A stretch of DNA of 47,465 nt from NCBI RefSeq assembly GCF_946480305.1, contig NZ_CAMLJQ010000035.1, forward strand, positions 1-47,465, read 5' to 3'. Origin of the DNA: an uncultured Caldimonas sp. (GTDB lineage Bacteria > Pseudomonadota > Gammaproteobacteria > Burkholderiales > Burkholderiaceae). Of the stretch, positions 36,675-45,208 are shown piece by piece. The translations under genes were made by a program, and so were the position numbers. The number at the start of each line of letters is the position of its first letter. Position 1 is the first letter of the stretch. The notes below the pieces were generated by a model. That model saw nothing but the letters and a program-made list of their open reading frames with translations. It ran no database searches and was not told where the DNA came from.

Positions 36675-37859
36675 ATGCTGATCGACTTCTTCTTCACGCT
36701 GCGCACCGCCAAGCTGCCGGTGTCGATCAAGGAATACCTGACCCTGCTCGAGGCCATCAAGAGCGGCGTGATCAGCGACGAGGGCGGGCCCACGCTCGAC
36801 AAGTTCTACTACCTCGCGCGCACCGCCCTCGTGAAGGACGAAGCCAACTTCGACAAGTTCGACCGGGCCTTCGGCGCCTACTTCAAAGGCGTCGAACTGC
36901 TGACCGACTTCACGAAGGACATCCCGCTCGAATGGCTGCAGAAGCGGCTGGAGCTGGAACTGTCGCCCGAAGAAAAGGCACAGATCGAAAAGCTCGGCTG
37001 GGACGAACTGATGAAGCGCCTGCGCGAACTGTTCGAGCAGCAGAAGGAACGGCACGAAGGCGGCAACCGCTACATCGGCACCGGCGGCACCTCACCGTAC
37101 GGCGCCTACGGCTACAACCCGGAAGGCATCCGCATCGGGCAGGAGCGCTCGCGCAACCGCAGCGCCATCAAGGTGTGGGACCAGCGCCAATACAAGGACT
37201 ACGACGACGGGCTGGAGCTGGGCACGCGCAACATCAAGGTCGCGCTGCGTCGGCTGCGCCGCTTCGCGCGGGAGGGCTCGGCCGAAGAGCTCGACCTCGA
37301 CGACACCATCCGCTCCACCGCGGCCAATGCCGGCTGGCTCGACATCAAGATGGTTCCGGAGCGGCACAACAACGTGAAGGTGCTGCTGCTGATGGACGTG
37401 GGCGGCACGATGGACGAGCACATCCACCGCGTCGAGGAGCTGTTCAGCGCCGCCAAGGCCGAGTTCAAGCACCTCGAGTTCTATTACTTCCACAACTGCG
37501 TCTACGACTACATGTGGAAGAACAACCGCCGCCGCTTCAGCGAGAAGTTCCCCACCTGGGACGTGATCCGCAAGTACAACAAGGACTACAAGCTGATCTT
37601 CGTCGGCGACGCGACGATGAGCCCCTACGAGATCCTGCAGCCCGGCGGCAGCGTCGAATACAACAACGAGGAGCCGGGCGCCGAATGGCTGCAGCGGCTC
37701 ACGCATGCGTTCCCGAAGTACGCGTGGATCAACCCGGAACCGCAGGGCGTGTGGGGCTACCGCCAGTCGGTGTCCATCATCCAGCAGATCATGAACCAGC
37801 GGATGTTCCCGCTGACCCTCAACGGCCTGGAAGGGGCCATGCGGTTGCTGACGAAGTGA
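36675..37859 (+). CDS. VWA domain-containing CoxE-like protein with atypical MIDAS
   Basis: 394 residues. An N-terminal helical part (MLIDFFFTLRTAKLPVSIKE) typical of CoxE-like proteins precedes a VWA domain in the last 170 residues. The metal-site motif, usually DxSxS, is here D241-V-G-G-T245 in LLLMDVGGTMDEH: the first Ser is Gly and the second Thr. The later FVGDATMSPYEIL supplies a possible second metal-site Asp/Thr. The protein is the expected partner of the MoxR ATPase upstream. Its stop overlaps the GTG of tamA (GTGA at 37856-37859). A possible -10 (CACAAT) precedes the ATG in the 203-bp divergent gap, in which nothing else was recognised. Confidence 0.9.
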   Translation: MLIDFFFTLRTAKLPVSIKEYLTLLEAIKSGVISDEGGPTLDKFYYLARTALVKDEANFDKFDRAFGAYFKGVELLTDFTKDIPLEWLQKRLELELSPEEKAQIEKLGWDELMKRLRELFEQQKERHEGGNRYIGTGGTSPYGAYGYNPEGIRIGQERSRNRSAIKVWDQRQYKDYDDGLELGTRNIKVALRRLRRFAREGSAEELDLDDTIRSTAANAGWLDIKMVPERHNNVKVLLLMDVGGTMDEHIHRVEELFSAAKAEFKHLEFYYFHNCVYDYMWKNNRRRFSEKFPTWDVIRKYNKDYKLIFVGDATMSPYEILQPGGSVEYNNEEPGAEWLQRLTHAFPKYAWINPEPQGVWGYRQSVSIIQQIMNQRMFPLTLNGLEGAMRLLTK

Positions 37860-39766
37860 CGAGCAAGCGCCCTGCATCGTGGACCCGGCTGCTGTCAGGG
37901 CTGTGGCTCTGGATGCTGCTGACGGCGCTCGCCGCGGCGCCGGCGCATGCCCAGATCGCCGCTGACGACGACGAAACCGATGCCCCGGCTGCCGCGCCGG
38001 GCGCGGAGGCCACCGAGGCCCCGGACAGCGGCGCCGAAACCCAGAACGGCCGCGGCACGGCGTATCAGTTGCGCATCGAGGCGCCACGCGACCTGCGCGA
38101 TTTGCTCAGCCGCCACCTCGACCTCTCGCGCTTCCGCCGCGAACGCGACATCACCGAGGTCGAGGTGGGCCGGTTGATGAGCGCGGCGCCCGCGCAGACC
38201 CGCGCCCTGCTCGAAACCCAGGGCTATTTCAACGCCCGCGTCGACATTTCCCGCCAGCCCCCGTCGCAGGCAGGGGGCACGCCGCTGGTGGTGCTGAAGG
38301 TCGAGCCGGGCCCGCTGGCGCAGGTGGACCGTCTCACGCTCGAAATCCAGGGCGACTTCCAGGAGGCTGCCGAGGAGGAGGGCTCGCAGGAGGCCCGCCG
38401 CGCGCGCTTCCTGCGCAACCGCTGGCCGCTGCAACCCGGCACGCCGTTCACCCAGGCTGCCTGGACGGCCGCCAAGAACGGCCTGCTCGCGAGCCTGCGT
38501 TCGCGCGGCTACCCGGCGGCCAGCTACGCCGGTACCGCAGCGCAGGTGGATGCCACCACCAACAAGGTCCGCATCTTCGTGGTGGCCGACAGCGGGCCGC
38601 TGTTTCGCATCGGCGAGATCCGGGTCGAAGGCATCGAGCGCACCACCGAGGAGGCGGTGCGCAACCTGGCGCCTTTCGATCTGGGCGACACGTTCTCCGA
38701 GAAGATGCTGCTCGACTACCAGGAGAGCCTGCAGAAGTCGGGCCTGTACGAAGGCGTGGCGGTGGAGCTGGACCCGGATGTGTCGCGCGCCGATTCGGCG
38801 CCGATCATCGTGCGCGTGCGCGAGGCCAAGATGAAGTCGGCCACCGTCAGCGTCGGCTTCAGCTCCAACACCGGCCCGCGCGTGGGCCTGCAGTTCACGC
38901 ACCGGCGCCCGTTCGGCTTCGAATGGGTGGCCAGCACGAGACTGCTCTACGGCCGCGACGAACGCGTTGCGGCACTCGACCTGCTCTCCTACCCCAAGCC
39001 CGACGGCTATCGCAACCTCGCCACGCTGTCGTCCGAGTACCTGGCCGCGGGCGGCGCGGTGACGCACACGCAGCGCGCCCGCTACGGCCGCACGCAGGAC
39101 ACCGAACGCGTGGACCGCCTCTACTACGGCGAACTCAACCGCACGGTGGTCGAAACCGACACCACGCGGCGCATCGATCGCGCGGCGTGGGCCAACTACG
39201 AATGGACCCGGCGTGACGTGAACAACGTGCTGTTCCCCACGCGCGGGCTGATCCTCACCGCGCATGGCGGCGGCGGCGTGTCGTCCGACTCCGACGGCGA
39301 CCGCGGCCCCTTCCTGCGTGGCTACCTGCGCACCACCTGGTACTACCCGCTCGGCCAGCGCCGCGTGCTGCAACTGCGCGGCGAGGCCGGTCAGGTGTTC
39401 AAGCGCGACTCGCTCGGCGTGCCCGACACACTGCTGTTCCGTGCGGGCGGCGACGACTCGGTACGCGGCTACGGCTACCGCACGCTCGGCCCCGAGCGCG
39501 ATGGCGCAGTCGTCGGCGGCCCGGTGATGGCCACCGCTTCCGCCGAGCTGATGTGGCCGTTGTCCAGCCGCCTGCGCGACTGGTACGGCGCGGTGTTCGT
39601 CGATGTCGGCAACGCGGCCAACAGCTGGCGTGACTTCGACGCAGCGCGCGGCTACGGTGCGGGCGTGCGCTGGCGCAGCCCGATCGGGCCGTTGAAGGCC
39701 GACGTTGCATATGGCGAGGCCACCGGCAAGGTGCGGGTCCACTTGAGCGTGGGAGTGAGCTTCTGA
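37856..39766 (+). CDS. tamA: Outer-membrane translocation and assembly module protein TamA (Omp85 family)
   Basis: 636 residues from a GTG that overlaps the VWA stop. A signal peptide (SGLWLWMLLTALAAAPAHAQ) is followed by an acidic, Ala-rich linker, about three POTRA domains (e.g. LLETQGYFNARVDISRQPP, FRIGEIRVEGIERTTEEAV) and a C-terminal 16-strand barrel. The barrel has the Omp85 lid-lock motif VRGYGY (residues near 540) and ends in hydrophobic LSVGVSF with terminal Phe, the outer-membrane sorting signature. TamA works with inner-membrane-anchored TamB, which follows at once (TGATG overlap), in assembling outer-membrane proteins and lipid transport. The acidic linker is longer than I expect for the family. 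Confidence 0.93.
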   Translation: MTSKRPASWTRLLSGLWLWMLLTALAAAPAHAQIAADDDETDAPAAAPGAEATEAPDSGAETQNGRGTAYQLRIEAPRDLRDLLSRHLDLSRFRRERDITEVEVGRLMSAAPAQTRALLETQGYFNARVDISRQPPSQAGGTPLVVLKVEPGPLAQVDRLTLEIQGDFQEAAEEEGSQEARRARFLRNRWPLQPGTPFTQAAWTAAKNGLLASLRSRGYPAASYAGTAAQVDATTNKVRIFVVADSGPLFRIGEIRVEGIERTTEEAVRNLAPFDLGDTFSEKMLLDYQESLQKSGLYEGVAVELDPDVSRADSAPIIVRVREAKMKSATVSVGFSSNTGPRVGLQFTHRRPFGFEWVASTRLLYGRDERVAALDLLSYPKPDGYRNLATLSSEYLAAGGAVTHTQRARYGRTQDTERVDRLYYGELNRTVVETDTTRRIDRAAWANYEWTRRDVNNVLFPTRGLILTAHGGGGVSSDSDGDRGPFLRGYLRTTWYYPLGQRRVLQLRGEAGQVFKRDSLGVPDTLLFRAGGDDSVRGYGYRTLGPERDGAVVGGPVMATASAELMWPLSSRLRDWYGAVFVDVGNAANSWRDFDAARGYGAGVRWRSPIGPLKADVAYGEATGKVRVHLSVGVSF

Positions 39767-42700
39767 TGGACGCGCCGCGCGAAGACACCGCACCGTCGCC
39801 CGCCCCCCGCCCCCGGCGGCGCCGTTGGTGGCTGTGGATCCTGTCGCTGCTGATGCTGTTGCTGGTGGCCGCCGCGGTCGGCGCCTGGCTCGGCGTGCGC
39901 TGGGTGCTGTACGACCCCGCCGGCACCCGCTGGGCGCTCGACCAGGCGGCTGCGCGGGTGCAGGGCTTTGCCATCGTCGAGCCCCGGGGTGCGCTGGCCG
40001 GCGACTTCGAGGCCGCCCGCCTCACGGTGCCGGCCGGCACCGGACGCATCGAGATCACCCGCCTGCGCTGGGCCGACCTGCGCCTGCACCGCTGGCAGTG
40101 GAGCGCGCCGCATCTGCAGCTGAGCGCACGCGAGCTGACGATCGGCCGGCTGGCCGTGCTCCCCGGCCCGCCCAAAGCCGAGGAGCCCCCGCCCCAGCCG
40201 CCCACCTCCGTGCGCCTGCCGGTGGGGGTGGACATCGGCCTGTTGCGCATCGACGAACTGGCGCTGCCGGGCCAGGCCGTGCCCGTCACCGATCTTCGCG
40301 CCCGCGTGGCGCTCGGCGACACCCACCGCGTCGACGACTTCGCCGCCGCGTGGAACGGCTTGCAGGTCACCGGGCGCGCCAGCATCGGTGCCGATGCGCC
40401 CATGCCGGTGGACGCTGCGCTGCGCATCACCGGCGCGGGCCGTGGCGGCGACGCGCCGCGCACGATGCCCGAGTGGGCGCGCGACGTGCAGGCCGAGGCC
40501 ACCGCACGCGGCCCCCTCGAACGACTGGCCGTGACGGCCGCCGTCGGCATGCAGGGGCAGACGCTCCAGGCCACCGCCGAAGTCACACCGTTTGCGGCAC
40601 TGCCGGTGTCGCGGCTCGATGCGCGCTTCGAGCAGCTCGATCTGGCCCGGCTGCTGGCTCCCTTCACGGCGCAGGCCCCCACCACCGCGCTGACTGGCAG
40701 CGCGGTGCTGCAACTGCAGGGCCGCGGCCAGCCGCTGGGTGTCTCGGTCGACGTGACGAACGCCGAGCCCGGCGCATGGAGCGCATTGCGCCTGCCGCTC
40801 AGCCGCGCCGAAGTGCGCGCCAGCGGCGAAGGCGAGCGCTGGACGGTGCAACGGGGCGAGCTGCAAATGGCCGCCGCCCCTGGCGTACCGGCGGGCCGGG
40901 TCGGCCTCGAGGGTCAATGGAATGCCGGCGCGCTCACGCTGAAGGCCACCCTCGACGCGCTGGTGCTCGAAGCACTCGACCAGCGCTTGCCACCGGTGCG
41001 CCTGAGCGGCCCGGTCGAGGCCGCAATGACGCCAGCCACTGCAGCCCTAGCTCCCTTCGGCGAGCTGACGCTGCGCACACGACTGCAAGGCGGCGTGACC
41101 CAACGCGGCCGCGCCGGCGCACCGGCGGCCTTGAAGGACCAATCCGTCGCGGTGACGCTGGAAGCATCGGCCACCCCCGACCGCTACCGGTTGACCACGC
41201 TGGACGCACGCGCCGGCGACGCGCGACTGCAGGCCAAGGCCCGCGTGGAGCGCGCCAACGGCGACCGGTGGGCCGTGCAGGCCGATGCGCAACTGCACGC
41301 CTTCAACCCCGCGCTGTGGCTGCCCGGTACGCCGGATGCCGCCTGGCGGCGCCAGCGCCACGCGCTCAACGGCAACGTCGCCCTCAAAGCCAGCGTGCCC
41401 GCGTCGGCCCCGCACACCGCGGCGCTGCTGCGCCAACTGCAGGCCGAGCTGACCGCGAAGTTCGACGACAGCGTGCTCGCCGGCCAGGCCGCCAACCTGG
41501 CGCTGGAATTCCGCGGCGACGGCGCGGGCCGCCTGGAAAGCCGCGGCCACCTGCAGGCCGCCGGAAACACGGCCTCGATCGACGCGCTGGTGCGCGTGCC
41601 CGCCTCCCCGCGCGACACCTCCGCCGAGGACGACACGCTGCGCCTGCAAGTCGACGCACCATCGCTGCAGCGCCTGGCCGGGCTGGCCGAAGGCCTGGGG
41701 CTCGCCGCATTGCAGGGCAGCGCACAGGTCGATGCCTCCGCGCAGGGCCCGCTCGGCCGCTGGCTCGCACAGGCCACCACGCCGCGCGCGGCAACGCCCG
41801 GCACCGACCCGGGCCTGCCGGCGCTGCCCAGCGTGCGCACCCAGGGCAGCGCCGAGGTGCGCGACCTGCGCTTCGGCGAGATCGGCTTGCAGCAGCTGCA
41901 AGGCCGGTGGGATGCCAGCACCGAAGGCGACGCCCGCATCGAAGCCGACGTCAAAGCCGAGCAGCTGCGGCTGCCGGGGCTGCACCTGCCTTCGGCTGCG
42001 CTGCAGGCACAAGGCAACACCGCGCAGCACCGCCTGCAACTCGATGCCGAATTGCGCCCTGCCCTGCAAAAGCAGGCCGCGGCACAAGCCAACGCACAGC
42101 CGACCCCCGCACCGCTCACGCTGCGCGCGCGCATGCAAGGCGGCTTCACGCAGCGCAGCAACGCCGCACCCGCGGGGTGGCGCGGCGTGATCGAAGAATT
42201 TGCGCTGCGCCCGACCGATGCGGCACCGGCAGCCCTGCGCAACGGCGAACCCCTGGCGCTGCTCGTCGCCGAGAACCTGCGCCTGGCATGGACGCACGAG
42301 CCCGGCGCGCAGAGCCTCGTCGTCGAGCCCGGCCAGGTGCAACTGCTGGGCGCCGTGCTGCGCTGGCGCGAAGCGCAGTGGCACACGGGCCAAGGCGCAC
42401 AGAAGATCGCGCTGGAGGCCGAGGTGGACCCGGTCGCGATCACGCCGCTGCTGCGCCGCGTGCAGCCCGATTTCGGCTGGGAAGGCGACCTGCGCATCGG
42501 AGCGCGCATCTCGCTGCGCGCCGACCCCACCGTCACGGGGCGCGTCGAGATCGCCCGCACCGGCGGAGACCTGCGCATCAATGAATTCGGCGTGGTGCAG
42601 TCGCTCGGGTTGACCGACCTGCGTCTGAGCTTCGACGCCGCCGGCGGCCTGTGGCGCTTCAGCCAGCTCATCGCCGGCAGCAACCTCGGCCGCATCGCAG

Positions 42701-44037
42701 GCGAGCAGACCGTGCGCACCGCGCCGACGCAGTTGTGGCCCGAGCCGCAGGCACCGGTGGACGGGCAACTGCAGGTGCGCGTCGAGAACCTGGCCGCCTG
42801 GGGCGTGTGGGTGCCGGCCGGCTGGCGGCTCGGCGGGCAGCTCAGCGCGCAGCTCGGTATCTCCGGCACGTTCGGCGGCCCCAATCTCACCGGCCGTGTC
42901 GAGGGCGAGCGCCTCACCGCACGCAACGCCATCGAAGGCGTGAACCTCACCGATGGCACGGTGCGGCTCAGCTTCGAAGGCGACACGGCTCGCGTCGAGA
43001 CCTTCCGCTTCAAGGGCGGTGAGGGCACCGCCGAAATCACCGGCACCGCACAGCTCGGCGAAGCGCCGCTGGCCGACCTGCGGCTGCAGGCCGAACGCTT
43101 CGCGGTGATCAACCGGGTCGACCGCCGCATCGTCGTCAGCGGCGAATCGACCGTGCAGCTCGAGCGCGACCGCATGGCCGTGGCGGGCCGCTTCCGTACC
43201 GACGAAGGCGTGGTCGACATCAGCCGGGCCGATGCACCGAGCCTCTCCGACGACGTGATCGTGCGCCGCGCCGGCGATGCCCCGCTTGCTGACGGCGAAC
43301 AGGCGCCCGCGCCACGCGCCGCACCGGGCCGCGCGCTGGAGTTGAACGTGCTGGCCGACCTGGGCGAGCGCTTCCGGCTGCGCGGCCGCGGCATCGACAC
43401 CCGGCTGGAAGGCCAGCTGCGGCTCACGTCGCCGCGCAACCGCCTCGCGGTGCAAGGCGAGATCCGCACCGTGGACGGCAGCTACGAGGCCTACGGCCAG
43501 GAGCTCGAGATCGAGCGCGGCGTGCTCACCTTCATCGGCGAGGTGAGCAACCCGCGTCTCGACATCGTCGCCGTGCGGCCCAACATGGACGTGCGCGTCG
43601 GCGTCACCGTCAGCGGCAGCGCGCTCACGCCGCGCGTGACGCTGTTCTCCGAGCCGCCGCTGCCCGACACCGAGAAGCTCGCGCTGCTCGTCACCGGCCG
43701 CAGCTACGACACGCTGGCCGGCAACCAGACGCTGCTGCTGCAACGCGCCGCGCTCGCGCTGCTGGCCGGCGACGGCAGCGGCGAAGGCAACAACATCATG
43801 AAGATGCTGCCGCTCGACGAACTCTCGGTGCGACAGACCGAGGGCGCCGTGCCCGAGACGGTGGTCACGATCGGCAAGCAGATCTCCGACCGCATCTACG
43901 TCGGCTACGAGCGGGGCTTGAGCGCCGCCGCGGGCTCCTGGCAGGTCATCTACCGCATCGCGCAGCGCTTCACCTTGCGGGCCCAGGCCGGCGAAGACTC
44001 GGCGCTCGACCTTGTGTGGATGTTCCGCTGGAACTGA
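39766..44037 (+). CDS. tamB: Translocation and assembly module protein TamB
   Basis: 1423 residues, start overlapping the tamA stop (TGATG). One N-terminal membrane helix (WWLWILSLLMLLLVAAAVGA) anchors it; the bulk is repetitive beta-strand sequence of the AsmA/TamB/VPS13 bridge type, expected to form a long groove across the periplasm. The C-terminal DUF490 region is well conserved: VDGSYEAYGQELEIERGVLT, PRLDIVAVR, GVTVSGSALTPRVTLFSEPP, LVTGRSYDT, and the final WMFRWN with an aromatic terminus suited to docking on TamA. AsmA-like proteins are proposed to move phospholipids between membranes. Ala/Gln-rich central part (about 650-830) is less conserved. Followed 52 nt later by a tRNA gene. Confidence 0.93.
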   Translation: MDAPREDTAPSPAPRPRRRRWWLWILSLLMLLLVAAAVGAWLGVRWVLYDPAGTRWALDQAAARVQGFAIVEPRGALAGDFEAARLTVPAGTGRIEITRLRWADLRLHRWQWSAPHLQLSARELTIGRLAVLPGPPKAEEPPPQPPTSVRLPVGVDIGLLRIDELALPGQAVPVTDLRARVALGDTHRVDDFAAAWNGLQVTGRASIGADAPMPVDAALRITGAGRGGDAPRTMPEWARDVQAEATARGPLERLAVTAAVGMQGQTLQATAEVTPFAALPVSRLDARFEQLDLARLLAPFTAQAPTTALTGSAVLQLQGRGQPLGVSVDVTNAEPGAWSALRLPLSRAEVRASGEGERWTVQRGELQMAAAPGVPAGRVGLEGQWNAGALTLKATLDALVLEALDQRLPPVRLSGPVEAAMTPATAALAPFGELTLRTRLQGGVTQRGRAGAPAALKDQSVAVTLEASATPDRYRLTTLDARAGDARLQAKARVERANGDRWAVQADAQLHAFNPALWLPGTPDAAWRRQRHALNGNVALKASVPASAPHTAALLRQLQAELTAKFDDSVLAGQAANLALEFRGDGAGRLESRGHLQAAGNTASIDALVRVPASPRDTSAEDDTLRLQVDAPSLQRLAGLAEGLGLAALQGSAQVDASAQGPLGRWLAQATTPRAATPGTDPGLPALPSVRTQGSAEVRDLRFGEIGLQQLQGRWDASTEGDARIEADVKAEQLRLPGLHLPSAALQAQGNTAQHRLQLDAELRPALQKQAAAQANAQPTPAPLTLRARMQGGFTQRSNAAPAGWRGVIEEFALRPTDAAPAALRNGEPLALLVAENLRLAWTHEPGAQSLVVEPGQVQLLGAVLRWREAQWHTGQGAQKIALEAEVDPVAITPLLRRVQPDFGWEGDLRIGARISLRADPTVTGRVEIARTGGDLRINEFGVVQSLGLTDLRLSFDAAGGLWRFSQLIAGSNLGRIAGEQTVRTAPTQLWPEPQAPVDGQLQVRVENLAAWGVWVPAGWRLGGQLSAQLGISGTFGGPNLTGRVEGERLTARNAIEGVNLTDGTVRLSFEGDTARVETFRFKGGEGTAEITGTAQLGEAPLADLRLQAERFAVINRVDRRIVVSGESTVQLERDRMAVAGRFRTDEGVVDISRADAPSLSDDVIVRRAGDAPLADGEQAPAPRAAPGRALELNVLADLGERFRLRGRGIDTRLEGQLRLTSPRNRLAVQGEIRTVDGSYEAYGQELEIERGVLTFIGEVSNPRLDIVAVRPNMDVRVGVTVSGSALTPRVTLFSEPPLPDTEKLALLVTGRSYDTLAGNQTLLLQRAALALLAGDGSGEGNNIMKMLPLDELSVRQTEGAVPETVVTIGKQISDRIYVGYERGLSAAAGSWQVIYRIAQRFTLRAQAGEDSALDLVWMFRWN

Positions 44038-44089
44038 GCCGCAGCCGAGGCAACAAGTCCGATGCCCCGACTACAATGCGCGCTCCGCT

Positions 44090-44164
44090 CTCTCCGTAGT
44101 TCAATGGATAGAACGAGCGCCTCCTAAGCGCTAGATACAGGTTCGATTCCTGTCGGAGGGACCA
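44090..44164 (+). tRNA. tRNA-Arg (anticodon CCU)
   Basis: 75 nt with a full cloverleaf: acceptor CTCTCCG (44090-44096) pairs with CGGAGGG (44154-44160, one G-U), D arm GTTC/GAAC, anticodon stem AGCGC/GCGCT around the loop CTCCTAA (anticodon 44123-44125), T stem ACAGG/CCTGT with loop TTCGATT, discriminator A and encoded CCA (44162-44164). CCU reads AGG, a rare codon in GC-rich betaproteobacteria. No integrase or attachment-site repeat was seen beside it. Confidence 0.95.
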
Positions 44165-44195
44165 GTTGATGTCCGCGTCGGCTTTGCCGCCGGAC

Positions 44196-45086
44196 TCAGG
44201 TCCGCAGGGAAGCGGCTTCCGCCATCAACCACCGCGCCACATGCCGCGCTGCTGCGCTGCCGTCCTTGCGGCGCAGCAGCCAATAGCTGTGCCCCTGCAA
44301 GGCCGGGCCAAACGGCGAACGCAACACCCCACGCTCGAGTTCGTCGCGCACCAGCGCGGCACTGAGCAGCGCCACGCCCTGCCCCGCGATCGCCGCCTGG
44401 ATGGCATGCACCTCGTCGCTGAAGCGCAAGCCGCCGTCAGCGTCCGCGCCGGACAACCCAGCCGCTTGCAACCACCGGTGCCAACCGGGCGTTTCGGCGG
44501 TGGGTTGACGCCAATCGAAATGGATGAGCGCATGCCGCAACAGATCCTTGCGTGACCTGACCCGCAGCTGCGGGCTGCAGACGACGACATAGCGGTCTTC
44601 AGCCAGCCGGACGGCCTCGACACCCGGGTAGGGGCCCTCGCCATACCGCACCGCGAGATCGGCCTCACCCGCCATCACGTCGACCGGCGCCTCGTCGGCA
44701 TGCAGCGTCAGCCGGATGCGTGGGTGACGCGCCTTGAGACCGTTCAGGCGCGGCATCAGCCACTGCGCCATGAAGGCCCGCGTGGTGGAGAGCGTCACGC
44801 TGTTCGAAGCGTCTCCTCGGCCTTGCACCGCCGCCAACGCCTCAGCCATGGCGTCGAAGCTCGACGACAACGGGGGCAGCAGGCGCAAGGCCGTCGGCGT
44901 GGGAATCACCTGGCGGGTCAGGCGCTCGAACAGCACCACGCCGAGGTGCGATTCCAAGGCCTTGACCTGGTGGCTGACCGCCGCCGGTGTGACGGCCAGC
45001 TCGTCAGCCGCCAGCTTGAAGCTGCGGCGACGCGCCGCCGCCTCGAAGGCTCGCAATTGCGACAAAGGCGGCAGGCGGCGTGGCAT
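44196..45086 (-). CDS. LysR-family transcriptional regulator (GcvA-like)
   Basis: 296 residues from the ATG at 45086 (an in-frame TTG 15 nt upstream is less likely). The N-terminal winged helix reads LPPLSQLRAFEAAARRRSFK then LAADELAVTPAAVSHQVKAL, the GcvA-type signature with the recognition helix AAVSHQVK. A helical linker and a two-lobed effector-binding domain follow (LTLHADEAPVDVMAGEADLAVRYG, DEVHAIQAAIAGQGVALLS). Divergent from the azoreductase-like gene with a 122-bp gap that holds a T-N11-A palindrome (45095-45107), so autoregulation and control of the flavoprotein gene are likely. The effector is unknown. Confidence 0.92.
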   Translation of the reverse strand: MPRRLPPLSQLRAFEAAARRRSFKLAADELAVTPAAVSHQVKALESHLGVVLFERLTRQVIPTPTALRLLPPLSSSFDAMAEALAAVQGRGDASNSVTLSTTRAFMAQWLMPRLNGLKARHPRIRLTLHADEAPVDVMAGEADLAVRYGEGPYPGVEAVRLAEDRYVVVCSPQLRVRSRKDLLRHALIHFDWRQPTAETPGWHRWLQAAGLSGADADGGLRFSDEVHAIQAAIAGQGVALLSAALVRDELERGVLRSPFGPALQGHSYWLLRRKDGSAAARHVARWLMAEAASLRT

Positions 45087-45094
45087 GAAACGAG

Positions 45095-45107
45095 TTAGCA
45101 AAACTAA
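45095..45107. promoter_or_regulatory. Putative LysR-type operator (T-N11-A)
   Basis: TTAG-CAAAA-CTAA is a 4-bp inverted repeat in a frame that fits T-N11-A, the usual core of LysR recognition sites. It lies 9 nt upstream of the regulator's ATG, a position suited to autorepression, and about 100 nt before the divergent flavoprotein gene. It stands out from its GC-rich surroundings. Confidence 0.55.
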
Positions 45108-45208
45108 GTCAACGGGCTACATCTTATCGGTTGTCCATCTTGCTTCCACGGCCGACAGTACATGGGCGATCTGGATCAACCCAACTCATCCATCTGAAAG
45201 GATCGACC

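Noticed and set aside
41047..43743. Long open frames antisense to tamB (about 760-900 codons)
   Set aside because: Composition is low in hydrophobic residues and rich in Arg/Ala/Gly/His with no motifs; the plus-strand TamB signatures are clear.
44090..44164. tRNA-Arg as a genomic-island attachment site
   Set aside because: No integrase, no direct repeat of the tRNA 3' end and no foreign-looking genes on either side.
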